A DNA stretch of 64,000 nucleotides from Priapulus caudatus (taxonomy: Eukaryota > Priapulida > Priapulimorpha > Priapulimorphida > Priapulidae): NCBI RefSeq assembly GCF_000485595.1, contig NW_014577072.1:248784-312783 (forward strand), in the 5' to 3' direction. Below are positions 1-12,664 of the stretch, piece after piece. Each line of letters starts with the position of its first letter. Positions within the stretch are counted from its first letter, which is position 1. Both the position numbers and the translations under genes were made by a program. The notes beneath the pieces are model-generated. The model searched no databases. It saw only the letters and a program-made list of their open reading frames with translations, and had not been told where the DNA came from.

Positions 1-180
1 GTGTACCAAGCGTGAGGAGTCAATTATATACGTAAAAACGCTCACACACATGCACGCACGCACTTATGCACGCACGCACGCAATTATGCACGCACGCACG
101 CACTTATGCACGCACGCACGCAATTATGCACGCACGCACGCACTTATGCACGCACGCACGCACTTATGCACGCACGAATG
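1..180. repeat. Tandem repeat, about 20-bp unit of ACGC tetranucleotides plus a TTATGC spacer
   Basis: From about position 50 to 180 a unit of roughly 20 bp (three or four ACGC repeats followed by AATTATGC or ACTTATGC) recurs about six times. AATTATGC and ACTTATGC variants are mixed, so it is a compound minisatellite grown from an ACGC microsatellite. No coding potential is visible. It forms the left edge of the window, in the 5' flank or an upstream intron of copy A. Confidence 0.85.
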
Positions 181-1601
181 CTCGCACATAGAGCCGTAGC
201 AGCTTATTAGGTAATTTCGTTCGGTTGCAATAATATAAGCATAATGTATTCGGAATGACATGCATTTCATCAGACGGCGGTTCTAATACCAACACTCCCT
301 GGATGGGTATATAAATGTTAAATGATTGCTATAGGAGACCAGAAGAACGCTGGCACTGACTGTTCGTATATATGCAAATAAAATGTGACATGCGGCGTTC
401 AGCTGATAGAGACAGCGCGTGAAATACTAAACGATTCGACCGTAGCGCCCGCCCATCACGCAGACAGGCAGGCATGTTACTCTATAGCAGGCTACGCGGA
501 ATTGCAACACATCCCGATATAAACACTCGGCATACATAAAATCGATCATTTATCTGAAGGTGACTAGCTGCGCGAGACAACCGTATTTACGTTAATAATC
601 TATACTGTCCTGGCGACGGGAGAATTCCGATATGATTATGAAACAGCAAAACCACGATGAACACATCAAGTGTCTGTCGGGAAAACGGCGTCTAATAATC
701 GTAATTATTAATTACTTGTTTAATTAAGATGATAGTCGCACATTGGCGAAGAGGGTAACTGGGTTTATTTTACGTCAGTCATTCGAGTATGAAATTCTTT
801 CATTCGTATTCTGACCGAAACTCTTCTATGAAATCCCCCACAGTACATGCGCATGCACGTATGAGTTTCCCATAAGTATGGAGTTTGCGTTGTCTCTGCT
901 AGCAAGCCAGATACGTTGTGAGGTGCCGATTACCTCGGCTACCTGCACATCTACCTGTCCTACTAATTCCTCACCTAACAGCCCCTCCACATCACAGTTC
1001 CTAAGATCTGCGAATGATAACGCTTTGTATAGCCCATTTGTTGTTGCATTTAAGGTAATATTGCATTTTACTTTTCTGCAACAATACATTGCCTGTAGAT
1101 ACTTGATTCATGTCTAATATACAAATGGAGCGAAGCCTGGAGCTACAAAGTCCATCGCAAATTATATGTAGCTTAAACAGAACAAATACCTTATTCATAG
1201 GCAATCGTGTTTGCAAACAAACTTATTAATATGCAGTGACACAGTCCAGCAGTGCACATGGCTAGAACTATTGCTTAATATGCTAATCTCTCTTATTCTA
1301 CTTATATTAAAATTGTTTATTCTAGGATCGATTGTCTCCAAGGCTGTCGATTTTCGCTATACTAGTATTTGATATTGTTGCAGGTAAAGCATTCACGGTT
1401 CTCTGGTATCTTTTGCCATCTGTTTAAATGTTTACTACGTCTTTTCAAGTGCGTTTGGCGGCGGTTTTACATAACAGTGAACATTGTCTTCACAAGCCCT
1501 TCATTGCTTCCACTTTCTTCCCTTCTATACATCCATTGAATTTCATCGCATTGCACACCTTTTCAGCGGCGGCGTTTCGGCAAACGATTCCTATACATTC
1601 T

Positions 1602-1648
1602 ATCAAGAGCATATAAAGAAGGGAACCCCTTCTTTATACGCTCTTGAT
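1602..1648. repeat. Short near-perfect inverted repeat (22-bp arms, 3-nt loop)
   Basis: Positions 1602-1623 pair with 1627-1648, with a single mismatch and an AAC loop. The arms contain AAGAGCATATAAAGAAGGG and its complement. The loop is too short for a typical animal miRNA precursor. It may be a remnant of a small inverted-repeat element or a chance palindrome. No copy was found at the mirrored site. Confidence 0.6.
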
Positions 1649-4625
1649 TCTATCACTGCTCAGAAATGCCTGCATATAACTTCGGCTGGATGCAGCTCTC
1701 GCGAAATCCGTTCGGCTGCATGTTTTGCATAATCTGTCGGTGGTTTTGTTGGATATTTTGTCGAGAAGGACCGACCGATGTATTGTGGGCGACGCGGGGG
1801 CGGTGTCTGCCGACTAGGCGTGTGCGGTTTTGCTCGCTCGCTAATAATAGGCGTAGCTCCTGACAGACGCAGATTTGAAGATTTGAGATGGCGATTTGCA
1901 GGCGGACAATAATCTATAGGCCACCCGTAACTCTTTACATTCGGCCGGTTGAGTGTAAGCATTGAAAAGAAGTGCCACACGTGTGAGGCGGGCGACATAA
2001 TGGCGGAATTTTGTCAGACAATGTGCGCGGGCTTGGATGGTTGATCCTCGTGGGGGTCGTGACAGAGAGAGGGCCCTTGGTACTGGGCAGGTGCCAAGTT
2101 CCCCAGCGCAGATGTATCTGGCAAACAAAGCGTGGCTCGGTGCGGAAACCACGGACCGGCGTCCTGCGCCGTGTATTAATAACGATTTCCTTTCAAACGC
2201 TGGTTCCCATTGTAAACTGATGTTTTAGACTTTGGCGTCGTTCATTTAAAGAAATCAAAAAGAAGTTGATGGCGCACGCAATAGTCGTTTTTTATAAGGT
2301 GTTTGATTTTGCATACTATATCTATATGCGCGATAAGGACATAATGTAAATGATTAGAACTTTACGGCTCCCGTGCTGTTCGAGTAGTGTGTGTGGTGTG
2401 CGTGGGTGTGAATGTGGGAGGTGTATGGGTGTGGGTGCATCGGTGTGATAGCGCTGCAAATCCATTTCACAAAACCTCAAAGAGTATGACGTTTTTACAC
2501 TCAAATAGCAGTTATCTGTAGACGTTACCATAATCTGCTGAGGCGTTAACTGCGTGAACGTCCGTAGAGAAACTTGGAATGAAAAAGTATCTTGCTAATT
2601 TAATTTACATCGTCTTTATCATACGCATTAGCCACCTGGTGCTAGTGTAATTTTCGCTTCCTAAGTAAACGACATCGGGAGCTTTAGCCCCGCCTACTTC
2701 TTTAGTAAGTCACGTCTGATTGGTTGCTCTCCCAGAGCGGTAATAGATGCTTCTTGCACCTGCTGGGGTCAGTTGCGCCAGGCTGGTCAGTTGTTATACT
2801 TCTGGCGGACATTTTTGCATAGAAAAACTGTCTGTGCGGTAGAATGCGTATCGAATCGGCAATTTACTGAGGAAACCGCCATACACACGGGGGGTTTAGT
2901 GAAAGCAGAAGTTGTGAATGGCCTCTGCGCTATGCCCTATATAGTTTTGATCGTGGTGCTCCGTACGTCGCGCTGCTGAGCGGTATCAATTTGGTGCGAG
3001 ACGGCTAAACTGGTTTATTTTCGTTGAAATTCCGCGCAACTGATGGCCCTGTGCTAAATTATTTCTCGTTAAGCTGCTGGATATATATTAGCAGACATTT
3101 TATAAATAATTCATAAGCACGGATCACATTTAGGATGCAGTTTGGTGTATCATGGAGTGACAGGTATTGTATGCGGATGTCCCCGTGCAATAAATGTTAA
3201 GTCGGTGTCCTTCAAAGCATATGAACAGGCGGGGATTAGATATCCAGATCTCCATGTTGCCCACCAAAAATGTGTTAATTTTAAATAAATAATAGACATA
3301 TATATTCCGATTGGTGTATATCCGTGTACGTTTAACCTACTTTTTGACACATCCGAAATGCGCAGTAAGCCATTGATTTATTCTTAAATACGGTAATGTG
3401 CAAATATATTTCTGAAATGTCGCAATGTACCTCACAGAAGTGTGGGAAAATGCTTAATCTATTATAGTCATACTAGGAGTCGCACTGCGCCTTTGCTGGC
3501 TTATTGTTATTTGTTTTGTTTAGTACAAGTGTTTCTAATAAATGCGTTGTGCTGCTGAAAGGATACCTCACATAAACCTGCAATCACCGGTAGGAGAAAT
3601 AAACGCGTCCACCCTATTCATGCTATTTCGTGGCATTTAAGCAATTTGATGAAATTATATACTCACGGAAATACCAGCGGTCAAGTGGCGGGCGTGGTCA
3701 GATCAATTATTATTCACGTGTTCGCGGTGACCACCTTGGAGAGATAGGTTAATAGCTGCGTCAAACGGTTGCTTGGTTTGCTGTTTTCTTTCTGAAAATA
3801 CGCATTAAAAAGCACAGCGGAAAACCCTAAAAACCCCGTTTGTCCCTAATGGTGGAGGTGTTTTCATCTCCTATATGGGGCAGGTTACTGCCTGCATGAC
3901 ATCTTGTCTTTTGGGTGGTCCCCGATGCCAGAACGAAACGTTCCCGTCACACTCACACACCACGTATCACGTGTTACCATCAATCAGGAATATTCAGCAG
4001 TTTTTGAGACTGCATGTTTGAGAGGTGCCGTTGGCTCAATCTACTGCATTACAATTGTGTGCGCTTTACGCTAACATTTTTGCCAACACATGATAGTGCA
4101 ACTTCGGCCAGTGAAACATGTTTATTCCTATATTGTTTCACATTTTACCATCTAGAGATTTTATCGTATACATCTAATAATACGTATGAATTCCGTCTAT
4201 GTAAACATGAATCTAGTAAACACATATATAAAGCAAAAATGTTATACATATAATGACATTTTTTTACACAGCCATGGCTCTAAATTAGGATAGTGACTTT
4301 TAACGTAAACTGCTAAAACAAACAGGAGTGTTGCGTACATTATTTAAATTTAGGTACTCAAACAAAGGCCTGGGCACATGTGCCATGGTGTGCTTTGCTA
4401 TGTGAACTCGTGCGGTGCTAAATTCAGGTAAGATAAATAAATGAAACAATGGGCTATCCTTCGCGAAGTGACGCATCTCACGACGAGCAAACACGTCCAT
4501 AGCTTTAGACAGGATGCATCCATTTTCTTGTTCTTATTCTCCTATTTGATGCACAAATATGTAGTTAAGAGCAGCACCTACGCGTTTCCTAAGGTGTGAC
4601 TAGCATACTTGCATTTCGCAACCAA

Positions 4626-4710
4626 TGTGTGTGTGCGTGCGTGCGTGCGTGCGTACGTGCGTGCGTACGTGCGTGCGTGCGTGCGTACGTGCGTGCGTGT
4701 GTGGTGTGTA

Positions 4711-4741
<31 letters not shown>

Positions 4742-4767
4742 TGCGTGCGTCCGTGTGTGAGTGTGTT
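4626..4767. repeat. (GTGC/GTAC)n and (GT)n microsatellite
   Basis: An alternating purine-pyrimidine array of TGCG, TACG and TG units, about 140 bp long. ORFs here rich in Cys, Val, Arg and Ala are by-products of the repeat. Confidence 0.9.
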
Positions 4768-7497
4768 TTATTTTACATCCGCTGTTGTTTTTTAAGGATA
4801 TGGAAGTTTTTGTTTTTAAGCGGAAACCGCCTGGTTTTTGGGTGAATTATACTGAAGTTCTGTCACGCATGGTAATTCTGCTGCGCATGATATTGGTATA
4901 GACTGTCAGCTATACTCTTGGTTTGGTGGTAAAAAATGTGCGATTATTTGTTGAATTAGCGAGTGAACGCTAAGATATCATGAGCTGCATGTTTAAGCCA
5001 TTATCTTACAAACTATTCTTCTTTTTCGCTGGTCAGACGCCAGTATTTTTTAACATCGTGTTCCACGATTGGCCAATAGGCGGTTTATTTAAGCGCGTTA
5101 CATGCAACCCCATTCCTCAAAAAGATTCACCAAAGGGTAACAGACAATTCGCAGGTGAAATTATATGTTTGTGGCTAAAATTGGATGCAGCAGGCAGGTA
5201 TTGTAGTCAATCTGACCCGCGAGTGAGGAGTGTCTGATATCTGAACAGGAAGTTGCTGAGTGCTGCTGTGCTAGTGGGCATATCGCAACGAGAACATTGC
5301 CATTAAGAATTATCCGGTGTGTCTGTATGTAAATTTTTGTGGTGTCGGTGCTTTTCATCGCGATGCGTAGCTTTGCAGGAGTGTATACATAGCTGTCTAG
5401 TAAACCCGAAACCATGATGAAAGCATGAATGCGTCGATGGGAGAATATTTCTACCCTCGCATGGGTGTTTCTAGTACGTGAACGCGTAGGCTATGTTGTC
5501 TGCTTTAGTTTATGTTTGAAATTATGCAAATGGGAGAAATTGATAAAACCGCTATATGGCGGATGCGTAAAGAGCATTTAAACTGGGTAATCGAGGTTTA
5601 GACGGTGTCGTGTTAAATCGTACGAAATGCATTTCTCAAGATGCTAGAAGAGCCGTGTAGGCATTCTGAGTAGAGGAGGGTCGTGCGTATAATCGCGTGT
5701 TTGCAGTGATTGGTTAGGGATGGTTCCGGCTGACGGTGACCAGTCGAAATGGACACCGGCGGCCTTCAATGCCACATATAAGTTTAGTGCAGGTGGAAGT
5801 ACTGCGGCGGGCTGTGTTCAGCTGTGTTTGCCCTGCCAGCGCAAAGTGAAGACATCGATTTCATCGAGACCTTTATATGGTGAGAATGCACATGGAGCTA
5901 TCACCTGGTTGATAATCTTCTTCGGTATCGGAATTATCGGTTCGTATACTAGCGATTCGTGTTCGTTAACTCAATCATTTCAACGCGTTTTGAAAGGGAG
6001 TGTGTTCGCGTTCGTGGGGCAGTAAGACTGCGGTGTAGGGAAGGCGGTATTTTCGTTAATTATAACGTCGACGTTGGACCATTCCATCTACGTGACGCTA
6101 ACAATGGTTTAGTTTCGCGTGAGTGAGTGCCCGATGCGTAATGCCAGCTCGATATAGTTCGCTGCGTACTGATAAGCGAAGATTTAGAAATCGCGCTACG
6201 TATTTGTGTTAACCATGGATTTAGTAGTCGCTCTCAACTAAATTCTTGTATAAACATATGCAAGGATGCGCAATAGATCTCGAGTTATAGAGGTCTCCTG
6301 CCAGGTGCATATAGGGTTTGTCTCACGGTGCGCCGCAGTCAGTGTTTGTGCTTGTGAGTATTCGTAGGGGGAACAAGCGATACTGCTCGTTATTGAGGAA
6401 CATATTTATTGTCAATATGCTTTCGTTCTTAACTCTTTCCACCTGGCTAATCTCCATAATATATGACTACAAAAAAGGTTACCAGACTGAATACGTGTTT
6501 CACTGGAATCATTTAATTATTGAGGTGAATTATCCTATATAGGTCTAAATGGTTTCAGAAATTCAACTTTAATTCATGAAACAACAGACGTGAGGGTTGC
6601 GCTACAATTGCGTGGCATATCTCACACGATGGCAACACTCCAGATGATAAACCATCTCTTGATGGACAGAGAACATCGCCTAAACGATTAATGGTTTCTC
6701 GCGGCAAATTAGTCACGTAGTACCTAAGATGATAGTGTCACAACTCCTAGGCATAAATGCTATATATTTTCTTCACACAAGACTAAATACCCTAAAACGT
6801 CTTTACTAAAAGTTACGAAACTGGTTAAGGTTTAGCGAAACAGTATTCTGTGGAAACATGCGCCAAACACGAATAGGCTCAAGAATAATTATTTTAAAAC
6901 ATCATGCGGAGGAGCGGCTGTAATGTCTTTGCTATAAGTATATTTATATGGTCTTATATCAAAATGTTGTTGGCAATATGCGTTGGAACAGCGCTGTCCT
7001 GCTGCTAACAGTCGTACTATGCGACCGATGATTCTATGATTGATAGCTGCATGTGTAATCATATTTTCAATCGTAAGTAATTACTATGATAAGGCAAGCT
7101 TTAGCCACGTATACGAACGCCATGGTCTAGGCGTTGTGGATTATTCAGTTTTGCTGTTAATCGCCCGTAAGCCTGTAGCGTCAAAGCGTCAGCATCCGGA
7201 ATACGGGAGAAGCGATTCAATCCCGTATTTATATTGTCCGAGCGATTTTTCGTGTGGAATTGAGTGTGGTTAAATACGGGCTACAGAAGAAAAAAACGTG
7301 CAGGGATTGAGCAAGCGCGCCTGCAAGTCCATATTTGTGCGCGAACGAAGAAACCCCGCGTGTGTAAACGAGCTGTCACCGAGCAGGTGATGCGGTGACT
7401 AATCTCAGCAACTCCTTTCCCCCGCGAGTGTTTTGTTGTTGGATATCAGTGATTACAGTGAGAAACGCGGCACCTCGCTGGGCTAGCATTCCCATTG

Positions 7498-7764
7498 GCT
7501 GAAAGGGTTTGGCGAGCAGACGCGCGGACGAAGGCGGCAGCGCGAGCGCGCTCCACCTGTGTGCGAGAGAAAGAGTGAGCGCTCCTGCTCCACGCCATTA
7601 TGTCTGCTACGTGAGCGTGAATTCCTATCGGATTTCTCCTCCTGACGCAGCCTCTGATGAGGCCAGATGGCCATTCCTCGTCACTGCATTTTGTCGGCAC
7701 GTGAATACGCCGTGCGGCTCTACAAAGCTCGTTTTGTTGCGACTTTCTGCAGATGCAGCAGAGC
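7498..7764 (+). promoter_or_regulatory. Conserved non-coding block A (copy A arm), candidate promoter or enhancer
   Basis: A GC- and CpG-rich block of about 267 bp, found in inverted orientation at 57778-58043 beside copy B. By hand about seven substitutions and no gaps are visible over about 263 aligned bases (about 97% identity), while DNA on either side is unrelated. It lies 2.3 kb upstream of the PR-domain exon, and its mirror 2.7 kb upstream in copy B. Several reading frames are open on both strands because stops are rare at this GC content. At least two of the differences change the residue in the open + frame, so protein coding is unlikely. A conserved ATG followed ten bases later by a GTGAGC donor-like site would join to the PR exon out of frame, but a 5' UTR exon or alternative promoter remains possible. 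Confidence 0.7.
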
Positions 7765-9717
7765 CTGCGTCTCTCCAAGCTGATCTAAATAAACCGACTC
7801 GCTTCAGATGTGTAGATGCATGCGGCCTTACATCGTCGCATGCACAAACGAGAACCACTAACGAGATGTGTTTATAATAAGTAAAAACGTATCCACCGGG
7901 GTTTGATTCATTCAGCCAATTTGCTAATACCAAAAGTTGTATCACTTTTCCTTGTCCATTTTTTGCTAATACGCGTATAGCATTTTTTACAAAAACAAAC
8001 AAACAAACAAACATTATACGTTCAGATGAGGATCGTTGTTTCTTTTTAAATTTAAGTGCGCATAAGTGCATTTTAAATTTAAAGACGATTTGCTATCGCT
8101 ATTCAGTAGCTAAATAGACGTTTCTGACATTGAAAAAAAGACTATCGATGAAAACGTGTGAGCGGTCACAAGATAAAGGGCGCGTGCGAGCAATCTCTCT
8201 GTCGACGCGCGTGCGCGTGTCACGTGGTGCAACTGGCGCGCGCGACAGGTGATGCAAACCAACGCCAGCTCGCAGCAGCTCGGCCATTACATCAACCCCT
8301 CGTATATATACGAGCTGAGCAATATAATTGCGTTCGGGAGTAAAGTGCCCTGAGATGCGATAATTGAGCCGAGAAGATTGCCCGGGTGGTTGTCACAGGA
8401 GCTCAGCCGTTTTCCTAAATACTGTTATTCGCGGCGAATTAGCATCGTAACGACTCGCGGCACGGCTGCGCCGGAGTGGGGGTCGCTCGTACTACGGCCA
8501 CGGAGCGGCACGTGACAACCGTCATATATTACGGCGAGAATCGCGGACACGTGTGATTAAGCTGGCGCCGTATTCGTGAAGCCTAACAGAATTACACAGA
8601 AATTGGCTTATAATTTCTAGTGCTTGAAGCGAAGTGCCTATATATATTGATCATTCTCCACCATACTACGCGATTGAATCTGCATCCGATTAAAGCGGGC
8701 ATCATATCCGTGGTCTCTAGCGATGTTAAAGCTTGCCAAGGCTTGTCGATAATTGAAGGTGAAATATTTGATATCGAGGCAGGAATCCACTATTGAGCTC
8801 TTAGCTAAGTAAGCTACGCTCAAACGCCACGCCCCGTCACGCTCGCTTGCGAAGTAATTAAAATAAATTCAATCTTCTCATTTATCTCTCGGGAGTCGAG
8901 GGTTTCGTCTACATGTTTTCTAAGCCGTCTTCAAGGGCGAACGCGTCTCTGTGGTGCATGTAGAGGCTTGCACTTAGCGCAGGCACGCGCACGTTGCTGA
9001 CACTGGCCTTTCATATTGGATCAACAGAACACGCGCGCGCGTGCTCACGTACGGCGAGGCGGTTATGTGCCGATGCGTGGCAAAGTATGACATCAAACAA
9101 TCGTCGGCCGTTTGCAGGCACGAGACAGAAACGGGCGAAGATTACGGTTATGTGCCCTCCGTGAGCGTCGGGCCAGTTGGTAAGAAGGGTTGAGGCTCGG
9201 CACGCACTGCTCGCGCGCGAGGTATTCACGCCACAATGGCATCGACGTTGCCGTAATTGGCATCCATTTGATATCATTACAAGCAAAATACCGCAATTCC
9301 TTTTGTGGCACTCCGTTCCTCTTTTCTGTGTGCTAGACAAAGCTAACAGTGGTCGCTGACAGCGGACTAAGCAAGTCCACCCACGGTTGGGATCTTGCAA
9401 CGGGATGTGGGTGGCGCGAGGTGGAGGAGGGATGAAGTTAGTGTGTGTAACTGCATAGCTATCGATCGAGAAAGGTATTTCTATGTGAAATTGTTGAGGA
9501 ATATAACTAATACAGGTCGTGACCAGATAAAGGGAACTGTGAAGCGTCACACGAAATATTTTTTATGTCCCCCGGGCTACCCGTGACCCCCCTTCCTCCA
9601 CCAATGCTGATTAACCACCCTCGTGGTAAAATGAACCCATCTCACAGGCAAAAGCAAAATAAACACAATCTATTCGCCTTGCCACCTGCCAGCGACTATA
9701 AGGTGGTATTAGGCTGG
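7765..9717. other. Upstream spacer between conserved blocks, no gene seen
   Basis: Mixed-sequence DNA of about 2 kb with short random ORFs. Apart from the edges of the flanking conserved blocks I could not align it with the corresponding region of copy B (55437-57777). A short run of AAAC repeats lies near 7990-8013. Confidence 0.5.
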
Positions 9718-9785
9718 CATCAGGTAATTTTGTTATCTACAATAGAGACGGCACGTGGAAAAACATTTGCATTTCGGCAAAACCA
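9718..9785 (+). promoter_or_regulatory. Conserved non-coding block B with octamer motif (copy A arm)
   Basis: A small block shared with 55373-55436 in inverted orientation. The core of 20 identical bases (9754-9773) contains a perfect POU octamer ATTTGCAT at 9765-9772, and ATCAGGTAA is shared about 30 bp upstream. It sits about 270 bp before the PR-domain exon in copy A and about 300 bp before it in copy B. The similarity is patchy, so the support is weaker than for the other blocks. Confidence 0.55.
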
Positions 9786-10056
9786 AACACTCGCACTTAC
9801 TTTGCGACCGGGAGTGCTGCACTGGCAGATGCACGCGAAGAGTACATGTCAGTATTTAGACTGGCTCGCGTCCATAGCGAGCTGCTAGCACGCTGCATGG
9901 TACGTTTGCCGAGCGTCAAGCGTGCGGTTGTTTGTTTTATGTTTTTTTTCGCTGCACGAGCGATTGATGATTCTTTGTGCTACTGCGACATTTGTCGTGC
10001 GTTCACACTCCACCGTGCTACGATGCTCAGCGCTTCTCTGTCCTCCCTGATTGCAG

Positions 10057-10191
10057 CTGATAGAGACAGACGGGAAGGTTAAAGGTTGGATCGACGCCAC
10101 CGAGCCGGGAACGGGCAACTGGATGAAGTTCGTAAGAAGCGCTAAAGCTGTGGAGGAACAGAACGTGATGGCTGTCCAGGTGGAATCACAG
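10057..10191 (+). CDS. MECOM/PRDM16: Copy A, PR/SET-domain exon
   Basis: 45 codons, phase 0 at both ends, between a TTGCAG acceptor and a CAG/GTAGGA donor. The peptide [19 protein letters not shown] corresponds to the conserved PR-domain core with its Asn-Trp (vertebrate PRDM16 has VDANQAGAGSWLKYIRVA). The exon upstream should supply the first PR-domain strands but was not found. Copy B's exon differs at about eight of 135 bases, and the match continues about 18 bases into the intron (GTAGGATACTCGCCGATA). Confidence 0.93.
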
Positions 10192-12606
10192 GTAGGATAC
10201 TCGCCGATACTGCTGATTCATGCACTCACATATATATATATAGCTTGCATTTGGTGGAGCGATGTAGCGTCGCCTGATTCAATTGCGGAGTAATAACTGA
10301 AAGTAATGACAGAGGAAATGCTGTCTTATGACGGGTGGAGGCTGTATTGCTATGCGCACCGGTCTCACACATGCTATTACACGGGGTTGTTTAACTCGAC
10401 TGGTGAGGGAAACCACACCTATCTATCGGATATTCACAGAGACTATATACTTGTGTTTTATCTTGGTATAAACCATGGGCGTATTCTGTAGAATTTTCAT
10501 CTTCGGATGACTACCAACTTTGAGCGCATTGCGTTATATCGTTTGTGACGTTGTATATTGTGATGTATTGCGTGAGAACACTGCAAAAATGGAATTACGA
10601 AATTCCCCACTAGTATTTTCTTGTAATAATAACGTAACAGAACAGTAAGAACACTGCCGCAGGCGATGAATCGGGTTCTATTGTTAGAACGTGAACCGAG
10701 AATGACATTAATTTCAAATGCGTGTGTATTTGTGACTGAGGCCTGATCAGGGCCTAGCTTTCAACGTCATAAAATACCTACTCCGATTAAGAATTACGCC
10801 CTTCTATATTTATAAGTGTGATTATCACAAATGGCACATATAGATGTGTTTCGTCTGCCATGGCTGCTCATGCTGTTCGAAAAATCGTCGGAAGAAGCAA
10901 TGTGTAACTAACACTGCAAATACTTGGTGAGCAATGGGACACGTACAGGAAGCGTAGGAGGATGTCTTTAGTGGTTGAGTTCTGCTTGGCTGCCTACGCT
11001 GATACACTCCCGTGCGGCCGCGTTTGCATAGATGGAGGTACACACTGTCGGACTTTTACGCGCAACTGCAATTCACATAAATCAGGCGCGCTCAAACAGA
11101 CGGATGACACTCGCACAAACCTGCCCATTAAAGCTCGCTAAGGCTCTGAAAACTCGTTCGTTTAAATTTATAACGACCCTATTTGCACTGCCGTTTGCCG
11201 CCACCCCGAGATGTAGCAACCTCCACGGCCGTGCCAGGGATGCACGCCATCGTGAAGCTGTCTAAATATTTGCGTATTTAAAATTGTGTCATCCTAACAC
11301 TAATAGTTTGGCTAGTCAATATTTGCGGAGATGTTTGCTTTGGGAAGATCCGCATTGTGTTCGCCCTTGAATGAAGGCAGTAGATGAATGGGAGAGGCAG
11401 ACGCGCAGGCAGACGATCTTTCCGCGGGCTGACGACAAAAGTAGCGTTCATGTGTTTTGTGGAAAACATCTGCCGGTTATTGCGAAACGCTCGCGTTAAA
11501 TAGGAGATTATGATTTCAAAAACGAAACTAATAATTTCGACAAGCCGCGAACAAATCGTTGTACGAAGCTGAATAAACAGGCAGCAGATGTCTGAAGGAT
11601 TTGCCTCGATAAACTGGGGTTAAGTTATAACATCCAGGATGCTGTGTAATTTGATATAGCAAATGGATTATCCAAAACTGCAACGAAAAAGAAATGAATA
11701 ACCGGTTACGAAGTCTCATACACAGATAGAACGGATGAGAATCTGATATTCGTTAGCGAAGTGTACACCTTCACCTTTTTGTTCTCGATAATATGCACTG
11801 CAACACTTGAAGTGTAGTTTGCGGTGCTGTTGAACTTTCGATTGAATAATAACGACATTTTCGATAGCCAATACAGTTAATGAATAAATATACTAGGTGG
11901 GTAGTAAAACCTAGCTCTTCACCGCGCTCTCTGTCATTTGCTGCGCATAATGTATTGAATGTACCTATGGTCTTTTAAACCAACCCGCTGGCGCAGAAAT
12001 GTCTGACGCCAAGGCGAGTTTTTATTAACCAAGTACCGCATATAATGTTTATATGAAGCATACTACAATTTATTTCACTCGTCCAAACTAGTGGCTTTAA
12101 AGAAGACGTTCATGAATAGCTGTTGATACGCGGCATATACTTGCGGGTTTGTTGGAGTAAACTGTGAGTAATTTTTTTTATAGTTTATATTTAGTATAGT
12201 TCACACAGCGCGAAATATGAGCCTTACATGTTAGTGACTTTTTACTAACACACGCACACGCACACGCACACGCACACGCACACAAATACAAACACAAACA
12301 CAAACACAAACACAAACACAAACACAAACACAAACACAAACACAAACACAAACACGTACCGCAAACCACGTACCGCACACACGTACGCCACCACACGCAC
12401 ACACGCACGCACGACAACAGCGCCACCACGCACACCGCCAACGGCACACGCACCACGCGACACGCCACATACCACACACACACACGATCACAAACACACA
12501 CACACACACACAACACCACCAAACACACAACACACCGCGCGCACACGCGCCGCGCGCGTCATGACCGCATACACCACGTGCTCACACTCACACACACACA
12601 CACAGC

Positions 12607-12664
<58 letters not shown>

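Larger units (their letters stand above)
181..7497. other. 5' flank or upstream intron of copy A, no gene recognised
   Basis: About 7.3 kb of ordinary mixed-composition DNA. Short ORFs on both strands show no family signature and no conservation with the mirror region downstream of copy B's conserved block. I looked for the missing first half of the PR domain (the segment around the conserved Gly-x-Gly-Val motif that normally precedes the exon at 10057) and did not find it. Within the stretch lie a near-perfect hairpin (1602-1648) and a GTGC microsatellite (4626-4767). It may be intron, promoter-distal DNA, or both. Confidence 0.6.

Noticed and set aside
1-180. Regularly spaced repeats resembling a CRISPR array
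   Set aside because: Spacers are not unique, the units are ACGC microsatellite, and the DNA is eukaryotic.
7040-7273. ORF containing Gly-Leu-Gly-Val as the missing start of the PR domain
   Set aside because: Flanking residues do not match the PR/SET fold, no fitting splice donor was seen and there is no counterpart in copy B.
7446-7877. Apparent small protein conserved between 7509-7877 and the mirror ORF at 57699-58190
   Set aside because: The nucleotide block is conserved, not the frame. Several frames are open, at least two differences change the residue, and the frames diverge outside the block. Treated as a non-coding element.
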